Positions 5,939-14,397 of a stretch of DNA of 35,284 nucleotides are shown here, in pieces; the stretch's first letter is position 1, and every line of letters starts with the position of its first letter. The translations under genes were made by a program, and so were the position numbers. Under the pieces are notes generated by a model. That model was given only the letters and a program-made list of their open reading frames with translations. It ran no database searches and was not told where the DNA came from. Source of the DNA: Frankia sp. R82 (lineage in GTDB: Bacteria; Actinomycetota; Actinomycetes; Frankiales; Frankiaceae); contig NZ_JAMQQG010000295.1 in NCBI RefSeq assembly GCF_023716925.1, positions 1-35,284 of the forward strand, read 5' to 3'.

Positions 5939-7606
5939 GTGCTCAACCTTGCGGTGGTTCTGGAAGAGGCGGCCCGCACCTGGCCGGAGCGCGACGCACT
6001 CGTGTTCGGCGAGCGCCACCTCACCTACGCCGAGCTGGACGCCGCCGCGCGTCAGGTCGCCGCGGCGCTTGCGGGCCGCGGCATCGGGCCCGGTGACCGG
6101 GTGGCGCTGAGCTGCCCGAACCTGCCGGCCTTTCCCGCCGTCTACTTCGGCATCCTCAAGGCCGGAGCGACGGTCGTCCCGCTGAGCATTCTGCTCGCCG
6201 AACGCGAGATCGCCTTTCACCTCGCGGACTCGGCCGCCCGGGCGTACCTGTGCTTCGAGGGGACGGCGGAGCTCCTGATGGGCCGGGCGGGGCACGCCGC
6301 GTTCGCGTCCGTACCCGGTTGCGAGACGTTCGTCCTGATCACCGCCGACCCCACCGGGAACCTGTCACCAGCCGTCCTTCTGGACGAGGCGACGGGGCGT
6401 GGCCGGCCAGGTGGCGGTGTCGAGACGCTGGCGGCGTTCACCGCCGGGGCGGCGGACGACTTCGACACCGTCCCGACCAGCGAGTCGGATATCGCGGTCG
6501 TCCTCTACACCAGCGGCACGACCGGATCCCCCAAGGGCGCGCAGCTCACCCACTCCAACATGGTGCACAACGCCCTGGTGTCCACCCGGGTCTTCGACGC
6601 CGCCGAGCACGACGTCCACCTGGTCGTCCTGCCGCTGTTCCACGCGTTCGGGCAGACCACCAACCTCAACGCCGGGTTCGCCAGCGGCGCCACGCTGGTG
6701 CTGGTGCCCAGGTTCGAGCCGCAGGCCGCGCTTGCCGCCCTGCAACGCAACGCCGTCACCTTCTTCGCCGGCGTCCCGACGATGTACTGGGCGCTGCTGC
6801 ACTGTCCGGACGTGGCGCCGGCCGACCTGGATCGCATCGCGTCCTGCCTGCGGATCTGCGTGTCCGGGGGGTCGGCGATGCCCGCCGAGGTGCTGCGTGC
6901 GTTCGAGCGGCGCTTCGGCGTCGCGATCCTGGAGGGCTACGGGTTGTCGGAGACCAGTCCCGTCGCCACCTTCAACCGCGCCGACCGGCCGCGGCGGGTC
7001 GGGTCGATCGGCCTGCCCGTCTGGGGGGTGGAGGTCCGGGTCACCCGGGCGGACGGCACCCCCGCCGCGGACGACGAGACCGGTGAGCTGTGCGTGCGTG
7101 GGCACAACGTGATGCGCGGCTACCTGGGCCAGCCCGAGGCAACCGCCACCGCGGTCGACGCCCAGGGCTGGTTCCACACCGGCGACCTCGGTCGCCGCGA
7201 CGCCGACGGCTACTTCTACCTGGTCGACCGACTCAAGGACATGATCATCCGTGGTGGTTTCAACGTGTACCCGCGGGAGGTCGAGGAGGTGCTGCTCACC
7301 CACCCGGACGTCAGTCTGGCCGCGGTCGTCGGGATCCCGCACGAACGGCATGGCCAGGAGATCATGGCCTTCGTGATCCGCCGGCCGGGCGCGTCCCTCA
7401 CCGCGGACGAGCTCGTCGCCTGGTGCCGCGAGACTATGGCCGCCTACAAGTACCCCCGTCACGTCGAGTTCCGCGATGCACTGCCGATGACCGCCGCGGG
7501 CAAGATCCTCAAGCGTCAGCTCGTCGCCGACCAGCCGACCCCGATCGTGGCCCCGGACGCAGCCCGGACCCCGGACGCGGACGCGGACGCCGCCACCGCC
7601 CGTTGA
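5939..7606 (+). CDS. Long-chain fatty acyl-CoA synthetase / AMP-dependent ligase (555 aa)
   Basis: This enzyme activates a carboxylic acid with ATP and couples it to CoA through an acyl-adenylate. The adenylate-forming motifs are in order: VLYTSGTTGSPKG P-loop (about 188-200), EGYGLSETSPV (A5), GWFHTGDLG (A7), DRLKDMIIRGGFNVYPREVE (A8) and the catalytic Lys in PMTAAGKILKR (A10). Length is normal for fatty-acid-CoA ligases. The GTG at 5939 has AGGAGGG directly upstream, and the earlier in-frame ATG at 5921 has no ribosome site. The C-terminus ends in an Asp/Ala/Pro-rich tail of about 25 residues. Chain-length preference cannot be read from the sequence. It is followed after 106 bp by the LLM remnant and a flavoprotein on the same strand. 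Confidence 0.92.
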   Translation: MLNLAVVLEEAARTWPERDALVFGERHLTYAELDAAARQVAAALAGRGIGPGDRVALSCPNLPAFPAVYFGILKAGATVVPLSILLAEREIAFHLADSAARAYLCFEGTAELLMGRAGHAAFASVPGCETFVLITADPTGNLSPAVLLDEATGRGRPGGGVETLAAFTAGAADDFDTVPTSESDIAVVLYTSGTTGSPKGAQLTHSNMVHNALVSTRVFDAAEHDVHLVVLPLFHAFGQTTNLNAGFASGATLVLVPRFEPQAALAALQRNAVTFFAGVPTMYWALLHCPDVAPADLDRIASCLRICVSGGSAMPAEVLRAFERRFGVAILEGYGLSETSPVATFNRADRPRRVGSIGLPVWGVEVRVTRADGTPAADDETGELCVRGHNVMRGYLGQPEATATAVDAQGWFHTGDLGRRDADGYFYLVDRLKDMIIRGGFNVYPREVEEVLLTHPDVSLAAVVGIPHERHGQEIMAFVIRRPGASLTADELVAWCRETMAAYKYPRHVEFRDALPMTAAGKILKRQLVADQPTPIVAPDAARTPDADADAATAR

Positions 7607-7712
7607 GCCACCGACCCCACAGACAGGTTTTGCGTGGCCGAAATGCGGGGCTGACGGCGGCGTCACGGCGCCGGACGAACGTGTTGAGCCCAGCAGCGCG
7701 CGGAGGTGACAG

Positions 7713-7886
7713 GTGCGGATCGGCGTGTTCCCGTTCGGCGGGGTCGAGATGACCGACGCCGGCCTCGGCGGCGCCGCATCCAACGAGCGCCGCGACGGAG
7801 CGCTGCTGGCCACCGCGGGGGAGTCCTTCGCCGAGATCGCCCGCTTCGACCCCCGCCCGTTTCGCTCGGCGGGCCCGTCCGGATGA
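7713..7886 (+). pseudogene. Truncated LLM-class (luciferase-like) F420/flavin oxidoreductase, 57 codons
   Basis: GTG at 7713 follows a strong GGAGGTGA site (7702-7709) and encodes MRIGVFPFGGVEMTDAG, then SNERRDGALLATAGESFAEI. This is the beginning of bacterial luciferase-like monooxygenases, in which the first beta strand of the TIM barrel is followed by a long region. The frame stops at TGA 7884-7886 after 57 residues, so the barrel is missing. The stop overlaps the next gene's start as ATGA (7883-7886). The remnant now acts as a leader that could couple ribosomes onto the downstream flavoprotein gene. Deletion of the enzyme's body is the simplest explanation. Confidence 0.65.
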
Positions 7887-9583
7887 CGGAGGTTCTCGAG
7901 TTGCGGCCGGCGGCGGCCTGGCCCACTCCGTTCGGCGGCAACGAACTGCCGACGTCCGCGGACGTGGTGGTGGTCGGCGGTGGCCACGACGGCCTGGCCT
8001 GCGCGGCCTATCTGGCCCGGGCGGGTCGGGCGGTGGTGCTCCTGGAAGCCCGCGACGATCTGGGCGGCTGCGCGTGCACCGTCGACGCGATCGGCACCCG
8101 GCTCACCATCTGCACCTGCGACCACACGATGGTGCTCGCCAGCGGCATCGTCGAGGAGCTGGAACTCGGCGCCTATGGGCTGCGTTACCTCGACGTCGAT
8201 CCGATGGGCATCGCGATGGGCTGGGGCGGCGAGCCCGTGTTCGTCCACTGGCGTTCGGTGGAACGCACCCTGGACGGCCTGGCCCGAACGGACCCCACAG
8301 CCGCGACCGCAGCCGCCTACCGGCGTTATCTCGAGGTCGCGCTGCCCGCCGCCCGTCTGGTCCAGGCGGTGCAGCGGTCCCGGCCGACGGGCGTAGCGAT
8401 TGCCGCGCGGGTGGCCCGGAGCCGGCTGCGCGGCTCGGCGACCGTGTTCGCCTGGTCCCGCGCCAGCCTGCAGGATGTGCTCGCCTCGTTCGGTCTGCCT
8501 CCATGGTTCATCGCCGCCGCCCACACCGGCGGCCCTGCGCTGCGCGGCCTGGCCCCGGACGCGCCCGGCAGCGGCCTCGACGCACTCGGTTTCGCCCTGC
8601 GTCACCTCATCGGCGTCGCTCGCCCGGCCGGGGGCAGCGGCGCCCTGCCGACGGCGCTCGCCGCCTGCGCGTGCCAGCACGGCGCCCAGCTGATCACCGG
8701 CGTCCGCGTCGCTGGCGTGCAGGTTCGCGACGGCAAGGTGCGGGGCGTGCGCCTCGTCGACGGGCGTACGGTACGCGCCCCCACCGTCGTCGCCGCCGCC
8801 GATCCGCGCACCGTGCGCGTCGACTGCCTCGACGGCGTACCCGCCGCGGCCCGGTTGCCCGCCGCGGCCCGGTTGGGCGCCGGCCGGATCGTTGCCCCCA
8901 CTCCCACTCCCGCCGTCAACGTCAACGGATACGCATCGAAGCTCGACGCGGTCGTCAGCGCCCTGCCACGGCTGCACGCTCTGGAACGCCTCCCCGTCGA
9001 TGTACTGCCCGCAGACGCTCGCCACATGCCGACAGTCGCGATCAGTCCCACCCTCGCCGAGCAGCGTGCCGCCGCCGCGGCCTGCCGCGCCGGCCAGGTC
9101 GGCGAGCCGCCGATGCTCCTGCTGAACACCCCCTCGTTCCTCGACGCCTCGCTGCGCCTGCGTGCTTCGCCGCGCGGCGCTGGGGACGGCGCCGCCCACC
9201 TGCTCAGCCTCGAGGTGCTGGGGACGCCCCACCAGGTCGCCGGCGGCTGGGACAACCCGTCCCGCCCTTGGTCGTGGCTGCGCCGCCTGGCCTCGCTTGG
9301 CGATCCGGCGCTGCTCGCTGCCATCCGCGACTGGCGGGTGCGGACCCCACCGGACCATGACCGCACGGTCATCATGGCCAGCGACTATGCCCCGTCCCTC
9401 CCCGGCGGCGTCGTCGCCGACCTGCTCGGTCACGGGCGAGAGATCAGTCGCTACCGCACCCCCGTTGCCGGCCTCTATCTCACTGGCGCCGGCACCTTCC
9501 CCGGCGCCGACATCTGGGGAGCCAGCGGTCGCAACACCGCCGCAGTGATCCTCGCCGGCCGCCGCGACCGCCTGTCCTGGTAG
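7883..9583 (+). CDS. Phytoene dehydrogenase-like FAD-dependent oxidoreductase (566 aa)
   Basis: This is a flavoprotein of the CrtI/amine-oxidase fold. An FAD-binding Rossmann motif opens the protein (DVVVVGGGHDGLACAAYLAR, with E56 at the end of the second strand, then DLGG). The C-terminal FAD signature LYLTGAGTFPGADIWGASGR lies near residues 530-550. Actinobacterial relatives in this group are mostly annotated as NAD(P)/FAD-dependent oxidoreductases of unknown substrate, and no carotenoid genes lie nearby, so carotenoid desaturation should not be assumed. The ATG at 7883 overlaps the stop of the LLM remnant, implying translational coupling; no separate ribosome site is obvious. The gene probably shares a transcript with the acyl-CoA synthetase. 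Confidence 0.85.
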   Translation: MTEVLELRPAAAWPTPFGGNELPTSADVVVVGGGHDGLACAAYLARAGRAVVLLEARDDLGGCACTVDAIGTRLTICTCDHTMVLASGIVEELELGAYGLRYLDVDPMGIAMGWGGEPVFVHWRSVERTLDGLARTDPTAATAAAYRRYLEVALPAARLVQAVQRSRPTGVAIAARVARSRLRGSATVFAWSRASLQDVLASFGLPPWFIAAAHTGGPALRGLAPDAPGSGLDALGFALRHLIGVARPAGGSGALPTALAACACQHGAQLITGVRVAGVQVRDGKVRGVRLVDGRTVRAPTVVAAADPRTVRVDCLDGVPAAARLPAAARLGAGRIVAPTPTPAVNVNGYASKLDAVVSALPRLHALERLPVDVLPADARHMPTVAISPTLAEQRAAAAACRAGQVGEPPMLLLNTPSFLDASLRLRASPRGAGDGAAHLLSLEVLGTPHQVAGGWDNPSRPWSWLRRLASLGDPALLAAIRDWRVRTPPDHDRTVIMASDYAPSLPGGVVADLLGHGREISRYRTPVAGLYLTGAGTFPGADIWGASGRNTAAVILAGRRDRLSW

Positions 9584-9705
9584 CTCACACTTATCGCAGT
9601 TCATCTGGCGGATATGCGCGGTTCACTATGTGGGAGCCTCGGCCCGGTAGCGAGGATGGGGTACGACTTTCCGCAGGCAACAGGACGATCCGTGGAGGAA
9701 CCAGC

Positions 9706-10626
9706 GTGATCCCCAACAACGTGTCCGGCGAGGCTGCCGAAGCGGTGCCGGCAGGTGCCGGCGGCACTCCAGCTTCCGGTGGAGATCCGGCGCGGGTGCT
9801 CGATCTGCCTGGGGTGATCAACCTGCGAGACGTCGGTGGCTACCACACCGCCGATGGCCGTGCCGTGCGCTGGCGAAGTCTGCTGCGCTGCGGGGCCATG
9901 CACCGACTCGGCGACGACGCCCGCGCCGCCTTCATCGAGATCGGCCTGCGCACCGTCGTCGACCTGCGGGAGAACTCCGAGTTCACCCGCGAACCCGACG
10001 CTCTCGGCCTGGTGCCGGTCAGCTTTCGCCACATCCCCATCTATGCCTCGGTGGTGACCGACAACGACGGGGCATCCGCCCAGCCGGTATCCGCCCAGCT
10101 CGCGGCCGGCCAGCCGGACAGTGCGGGTCAGGCGGTCGCGGCAGGCGCGGCCTCCGCATTGCGAGCGCTCACGGCCGACGGCACCCCCATCACCCTTGAG
10201 AAGATCTACACCTTCGCCATCGAGGAGCGCGGGGACCGGCTGACCGCCGCGGTACTCGCCCTCGCCGCGCCCGACGCGCTGCCCGCCGTCGTGCACTGCA
10301 GCGCCGGCAAGGATCGAACCGGCCTGGTGATCGCCCTGGTCCTGGCGCTGCTCGACGTGCCGGACGAGACGATCGCCGCTGACTACGCGCTGACCGCGCA
10401 ACACCTGATCGGCGAGATTGCCGAGGCGGTGTCCATCGCGCCGGACGGCAAGCGGGTACCGCCGCAACTCATGATCTGCCCACCCGAGCTGATCGTTGCG
10501 ACGCTCGCCCGCGTTCGGGAGCGCTATGGCGACGTCCGTGCCTTCCTGCTGGCCCATGGTGCGACCTCCGCTGCCCTTGACGAACTCCGGAACGCTCTGC
10601 TCGACGACGCGCCCATCGCCCCCTGA
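9706..10626 (+). CDS. PtpB-like protein tyrosine/serine phosphatase (306 aa)
   Basis: The P-loop phosphatase signature VVHCSAGKDRTG (Cys about 198, Arg about 204) and the N-terminal INLRDVGGY block are typical of the PtpB/Y_phosphatase3 family, which dephosphorylates phosphotyrosine and, in Mycobacterium, phosphoinositides. The Asp after Lys in CSAGKDR is characteristic of that subgroup. GTG at 9706 was chosen because GGAGG lies seven bases upstream; an earlier in-frame Met lacks one. An Ala/Gln/Ser-rich insert (about residues 120-155) separates the lid from the core. The enzyme is predicted to be cytosolic or secreted without a classical signal. There is no kinase next to it; the only Ser/Thr kinase in the window is 22 kb away. 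Confidence 0.87.
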   Translation: MIPNNVSGEAAEAVPAGAGGTPASGGDPARVLDLPGVINLRDVGGYHTADGRAVRWRSLLRCGAMHRLGDDARAAFIEIGLRTVVDLRENSEFTREPDALGLVPVSFRHIPIYASVVTDNDGASAQPVSAQLAAGQPDSAGQAVAAGAASALRALTADGTPITLEKIYTFAIEERGDRLTAAVLALAAPDALPAVVHCSAGKDRTGLVIALVLALLDVPDETIAADYALTAQHLIGEIAEAVSIAPDGKRVPPQLMICPPELIVATLARVRERYGDVRAFLLAHGATSAALDELRNALLDDAPIAP

Positions 10627-10740
10627 AACCTGTCTCCCATCTTCTGTACTTCTGCTGACCTGCCAGTTTCATTCGCCGCCAGCTCCTCGGTCGTGTCAGC
10701 TCCCACGGAATCCTATCCCCTCCCTGGACGCGCTTCGAAG

Positions 10741-10812
10741 TTTTCCACAGGTCGGGATGCTCTCTAGTCCGTTTGGGTGGGTGCGTTTTCCACAGGGCTA
10801 TTTTTCCACAGG
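10741..10812 (+). repeat. Three TTTTCCACAGG repeats upstream of the HNH gene
   Basis: Perfect 11-bp copies lie at 10741-10751, 10786-10796 and 10802-10812, starts 45 and 16 bp apart, in a stretch poorer in GC than its surroundings. They resemble DnaA boxes (TTATCCACA), with one or two differences from the known consensus. They end 14 bp before the -35 of the downstream promoter, a good position for a regulator. No function is proven. Confidence 0.75.
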
Positions 10813-10825
10813 TTTCAAACAGGGG

Positions 10826-10855
10826 TTCGACGTTTTGGTCGGGATGCAGTATGGT
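10826..10855 (+). promoter_or_regulatory. Promoter giving a leaderless HNH-gene mRNA
   Basis: TTCGAC (10826-10831) and TATGGT (10850-10855), 18 bp apart, place transcription start about seven bases downstream. That coincides with the ATG at 10862. No Shine-Dalgarno sequence precedes that ATG, which supports leaderless translation, common in actinobacteria. Confidence 0.5.
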
Positions 10856-10861
10856 CTGATC

Positions 10862-12616
10862 ATGCTCATCCATCCGGAGGCTTCCGCTGTCCCTGAAGCA
10901 CCCGTCGTTTCCTTTCCCGATCCTTGTCGTGATGGCGCTTCCGCTATTTCTTCGAATTTTTGTGACCGTTCCATGCAGGAGACCTCCGGCGATTCTCTTT
11001 TTGCTGGGAGAGGTGCTTCGCCGGTTCGGTCGGAGGGTCCTTCTGCCGGATCGGAAGGCAATTTTTCTGGCCGGGGCGGAGATGTTTTCATCGAGGATCA
11101 CGTCGAGCCTGGTGATGGCCTGTGTGGGGATCCTGCGGCTTCCGCTGGTGATCTGCCCGGGAGCGCGGTGACCGGCCGGCCTGATGCGGCTGCGGTGACG
11201 GAGGCGGAGGGTTTGCTGGGCTGCTTGGAGGATGCGGCGCGGGGGCTGGTGGGTTCCCGGTCGTGGCGCTGGTCGCTGGGTGAGGTGTCGTGGGCGATCA
11301 GCCTGCTGGCGCAGGTGGAGGCGCGGCTGGCGGCGGTGCGGGGCCGGATGCTGGTGGAGGCGGACGTGCAGGGTCTGGCCGTGCATGTGGGGCTGTCGAA
11401 CCTGTCGCAGGTGCTGGCGGCCCGCCAGGTCATGGTGCCCGCGGAGGCAGCGAGGCGGGTGAAGCACGCCCGGTTGATGTTCGCTGGTCCGTATCGGCTG
11501 ACTGGGCAGGCATTGGCCGCGGGTCAGCTCAGCGAGGATCATGCTCAGGTGATTGTCGAGGGGATGGAGGCTTTTCCTGACGATCTGCCCTTCGAGATGC
11601 GGGGGCGGGCGGAGCAGGAACTGTTGGGCTATGCACGGCAGTTGGACCGGTTGCAGTTGAAGAAGGCCGTGGTCCGGCTGCGGGAACAGCTCACCGATGT
11701 CGACTGTTCTCCCGGCGGGGACGATCCCGAGCGGGACGGCAGGACCGGCGAGCACTCCCGCCGTACCCGCAAGAAGACCAGGAGCGGTCGGAGCGGCGAA
11801 GACGGCCGGAGCGGCGGTGGCGCCGAGGCTGATGGTGACGGCTCGTCCATCTGGAACAGGCGTGATCCGGAGGCGGTGCGAAAGCTGACGTTCATTGACA
11901 CCCCGGATGGCACGACGGTGATCCGTGGCGAGCTGGATGTCGAGGGCGCCACACTGGTGCGTACCGCGTTGGATGCGCTGTCCGCGCCAACCCCCGTGCA
12001 CGACGGGCAGCGTGATCCACGTAGCCCTGCCCGGCGGCGGGCGGATGCGCTGGTCGAGTTTGTTCGCCGGGCGCTGTCCGCGGACGTTGGCCCGTCCGCC
12101 GGGGGGACTCGGCCGCATCTCAACGTCACTGTTGATCTCGACACCCTGCTTGGGAACGGGCACGAGCCGGCGATGACGGACTGGGGACTTCCGCTGCCCC
12201 TGGACGCGCTGCGTCGGCTCGCCTGCGACGGGCAGGTCACTCGGATTGTTCTCGGGCCGGACAGCGTGCCGTTGGACGTGGGTCGGGCGGAAAGAATCGT
12301 TCCCCCACAGCTCCGCCGTTCCGTGGTATCTCGAGACAAGTGCTGCACGTTTCCTTTCTGTGATCGTCCGCCGTCGTGGTGCGAGTGTCATCATGTGGTG
12401 GAATGGGCTGAGGGCGGGTGTACGAAACTTGGCAACCTTGTGCTGCTGTGTCCTCGCCATCATGGTCAGGTGCACAGGGAGAAATGGCAGATCGTGATGG
12501 AAGATGGCAGTCGGCCGTCGTACATCCCGCCGGCTTTTATCGATCCGCAGCGCCGGCCCCGGCGCAATCCGTACTGCCAGCCGCCGCCGGATCTTTTCGG
12601 CCGCATCGTCAACTGA
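10862..12616 (+). CDS. DUF222 / HNH endonuclease (13E12-repeat family), 584 aa
   Basis: The middle of the protein (about residues 110-440) is the helical DUF222 domain, e.g. LGEVSWAISLLAQVEARLAA and DTPDGTTVIRGELDVEGATL. The C-terminus is an HNH nuclease (CTFPFCDRPPSWCECHHVVE, then GGCTKLGNLVLLCPRHHGQV) with the paired Cys residues, HH and Asn of the ββα-metal fold. Such proteins are abundant, often multicopy and probably mobile in actinobacteria; their target is unknown. About 100 N-terminal residues and a charged linker (RRTRKKTRSGRSG) are low complexity. The first 250 bp use many T- and A-ending codons, unlike neighbouring genes, suggesting foreign origin. The ATG at 10862 is preferred over 10844 because of the leaderless promoter. 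Confidence 0.88.
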   Translation: MLIHPEASAVPEAPVVSFPDPCRDGASAISSNFCDRSMQETSGDSLFAGRGASPVRSEGPSAGSEGNFSGRGGDVFIEDHVEPGDGLCGDPAASAGDLPGSAVTGRPDAAAVTEAEGLLGCLEDAARGLVGSRSWRWSLGEVSWAISLLAQVEARLAAVRGRMLVEADVQGLAVHVGLSNLSQVLAARQVMVPAEAARRVKHARLMFAGPYRLTGQALAAGQLSEDHAQVIVEGMEAFPDDLPFEMRGRAEQELLGYARQLDRLQLKKAVVRLREQLTDVDCSPGGDDPERDGRTGEHSRRTRKKTRSGRSGEDGRSGGGAEADGDGSSIWNRRDPEAVRKLTFIDTPDGTTVIRGELDVEGATLVRTALDALSAPTPVHDGQRDPRSPARRRADALVEFVRRALSADVGPSAGGTRPHLNVTVDLDTLLGNGHEPAMTDWGLPLPLDALRRLACDGQVTRIVLGPDSVPLDVGRAERIVPPQLRRSVVSRDKCCTFPFCDRPPSWCECHHVVEWAEGGCTKLGNLVLLCPRHHGQVHREKWQIVMEDGSRPSYIPPAFIDPQRRPRRNPYCQPPPDLFGRIVN

Positions 12617-12634
12617 GACCGAGGCTGGCTGAAA

Positions 12635-12657
12635 GCCAGGACGACACTCGTCCTGGC
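12635..12657 (+). terminator. Hairpin terminator after the HNH gene
   Basis: GCCAGGACGA and TCGTCCTGGC form a perfect 10-bp stem with a CAC loop, starting 19 bp after the stop codon at 12616. There is no U-tract. The following 300 bp (12658-12958) hold no gene I can support. Confidence 0.7.
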
Positions 12658-12958
12658 TCGATGATGCTGTCGGGTTGGTCGAGTTCGGCGGGACTGGACA
12701 GGCGGCGGCCTCCGAGTTCGGCGCGAGGGCTGCGCGCCGGCTCCGGAAGATCTGACCGTGCTCGAGGGTGGCATGGGAGTGCGTTCTGCGCACCGCCCGG
12801 GCTGTGCCCGGCCCGGGCTGGCCGCCCGGCTGGGCTGGTGGGCGAGACGGTGCTGCCCGCGTGGTTCCGCGGCTCACAGTCCGGATGATCGGCGGCTTCG
12901 GGCTTCCCGTGACGTTAGCATCTCAACATTAGGGATCGATGTCTCAAGGAGTGAGAAA

Positions 12959-13000
12959 ATGTTGATCGTGGGATGCGGCGGTGGCTGGGGAAGGCCGTGA
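12959..13000 (+). CDS. Putative 13-codon leader peptide before the MFS gene
   Basis: ATG at 12959 follows AAGGAG (12946-12951) at seven bases, the best ribosome site in this region. It encodes MLIVGCGGGWGRP and then TGA at 12998-13000, overlapping the putative start of the MFS gene (12973) in another frame. It may couple or gate translation of the transporter. It is too short for a protein family match, and no terminator-antiterminator pair is evident. The TCTCAA direct repeat just upstream (12921, 12943) might be an operator. Confidence 0.3.
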   Translation: MLIVGCGGGWGRP

Positions 13001-14397
13001 CCGGGCCGGCGGCGACGCCAGCGGCATCGGCCTGCGGGCAGCCGGAGCGTGGACCGACCGAGACCGGGCCGCCGATGGTCCCGGCACAGCGGGAGCCGGG
13101 TCGGCGGCGCTGGCTGATGCTGGTGCTCGGGACCGGGGCGCAGACTGTGGCGTGCGTGTTCGTCTATGGCGTGCCGTATCTGGTGCCGCAGCTGCGGGAA
13201 ACCGAGCATCTCTCACTGGCCCGGGCTGGGGTCGTCGTCGCCTGCCCGACGATCGGGCTGGTCCTGGCGCTGGTCGGCTGGGGCGCGCTGGCGGATCGGT
13301 ACGGTGAGCGGCTGGTGCTCGGCGGGGGGCTGTTGCTGTCCGCGGGGTTGCTGTGCGGATCGCGGCTCACTCACGGTGCGGTGGTTCTCGGGGTGACGTT
13401 CGTGCTGGCGGGGGCGGCAGGTGCGTCGGTGTTCGCGGCCAGTGGACGGGTGGTGATGGGCTGGTTCTCCCGGCGTGAGCGGGGACTGGCCATGGGCATC
13501 CGGCAGATCTCGACGCCGCTGGGGATGGGCATCGCCGCGCTGCTGGTCCCGCCGTTGGCCGAACACGTCGGGCTGCGGGCGACCGTGCAGGTCATCGCCG
13601 CGATGATGGCGGCGGTGGCGGTCGCGGCAGGCCTGCTCGTTGCCGACCCACCACGTCCGGCAACCGCCGTCGCCGTCGCCGTCGGTGGGGGTGTTGACGG
13701 CGCTGCTGGCACCGGTGCTGGGCTGCGTGGCACGTCGGCGGCGAATCCGTACCGGTCCTCGGTGCTGTGGCGGATCCATGGCGCGAGCGCCCTGCTGGTC
13801 TGGCCGCAGTTCACCCTCAGTGCCTTCGGCCTGCTGTTCCTGGTGGACGTGCGGGGCTGGTCGGCCACGTCCGCAGGACAGCTGATGGCGGTGGGGCAGG
13901 CGTTCGGTGCCGGGAGCCGGATCGGCGCGGGTGTCTGGTCGGATCGGCTCGGCAGCCGGCTGCGCCCGATGCGGCGGCTGGCCGGTGCCACCGGCGTGCT
14001 GCTCGTGGCGCTGGGGCTCGCGGCGCTGCGTCCGTCGTGGGTGAGCGACGCACTGCTGGTGATGGCCTGCGGGTTGACGGCGAGTTCCAACGGTCTGTCG
14101 TTCACCGCCACCGCGGAGCGGGCCGGGCCGCACTGGGCGGGACGGGCGCTGGGTGTGCAGAACACCGGGCAGAACGTCGTCGGGTCGCTGACCCCGCCGG
14201 TGGTCGGCTGGCTCGTCGGCGCCACCGACTACACGGCCGGGTTCCTGCTGGCCGCTGCTCTGACTGGTGTCGCCATTCTGGTGATCCCGGTGCGCTCTGC
14301 GGCCTCGTCCACCGGCTGGGAAACCGGGGGTGCCGGGGGCGGCACCGATCGGATACCGGCCCCGGCCCCGGTGGCTATGCGGGGTTCTGGGCGTTGA
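12973..14397 (+). CDS. MFS transporter, oxalate/formate- or monocarboxylate-type (474 aa)
   Basis: Twelve hydrophobic segments are predicted. An MFS motif A-like loop lies between helices 2 and 3 (GWGALADRYGERLVLGGG), with a matching half-way copy at GAGVWSDRLGSRLRPM. The second half includes GLSFTATAERAGPHWAGRAL and LGVQNTGQNVVGSLTPPVVG, typical of the MCT/OFA-like branch that moves small organic anions. The substrate is unknown. The ATG at 12973 has no clear ribosome site and overlaps a short upstream reading frame with a good one; an ATG at 13075 (MVPAQREPGRRR) is a reasonable alternative, since the first 45 residues are hydrophilic and unstructured. The 3' end overlaps the convergent lipoprotein gene by 23 bp. 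Confidence 0.85.
   Translation: MRRWLGKAVTGPAATPAASACGQPERGPTETGPPMVPAQREPGRRRWLMLVLGTGAQTVACVFVYGVPYLVPQLRETEHLSLARAGVVVACPTIGLVLALVGWGALADRYGERLVLGGGLLLSAGLLCGSRLTHGAVVLGVTFVLAGAAGASVFAASGRVVMGWFSRRERGLAMGIRQISTPLGMGIAALLVPPLAEHVGLRATVQVIAAMMAAVAVAAGLLVADPPRPATAVAVAVGGGVDGAAGTGAGLRGTSAANPYRSSVLWRIHGASALLVWPQFTLSAFGLLFLVDVRGWSATSAGQLMAVGQAFGAGSRIGAGVWSDRLGSRLRPMRRLAGATGVLLVALGLAALRPSWVSDALLVMACGLTASSNGLSFTATAERAGPHWAGRALGVQNTGQNVVGSLTPPVVGWLVGATDYTAGFLLAAALTGVAILVIPVRSAASSTGWETGGAGGGTDRIPAPAPVAMRGSGR

Noticed and set aside
7883-9583. Carotenoid biosynthesis locus
   Set aside because: The flavoprotein has the CrtI fold, but there is no crtB, crtE or cyclase nearby and many such proteins act on other substrates.
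6365-9604. A very long open frame (1079 codons) on the minus strand
   Set aside because: It lies opposite the acyl-CoA synthetase and flavoprotein genes, has Gly/Arg/Gln-rich composition and no family motifs. In very GC-rich DNA such antisense frames arise by codon bias.
10741-10812. Replication origin based on DnaA-like boxes
   Set aside because: Only three boxes with a non-consensus base, no dnaA or dnaN gene and no AT-rich unwinding region. A local regulatory role is more likely.
10469-12877. 802-codon minus-strand frame opposite the HNH gene
   Set aside because: Arg/Pro/Gln/Ser-rich with no domain; it spans the phosphatase end, the intergenic repeats and the HNH gene, so it is antisense noise.
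13213-14225. Two minus-strand frames opposite the MFS gene
   Set aside because: Low-complexity antisense reading of membrane helix codons; no start site or motifs.
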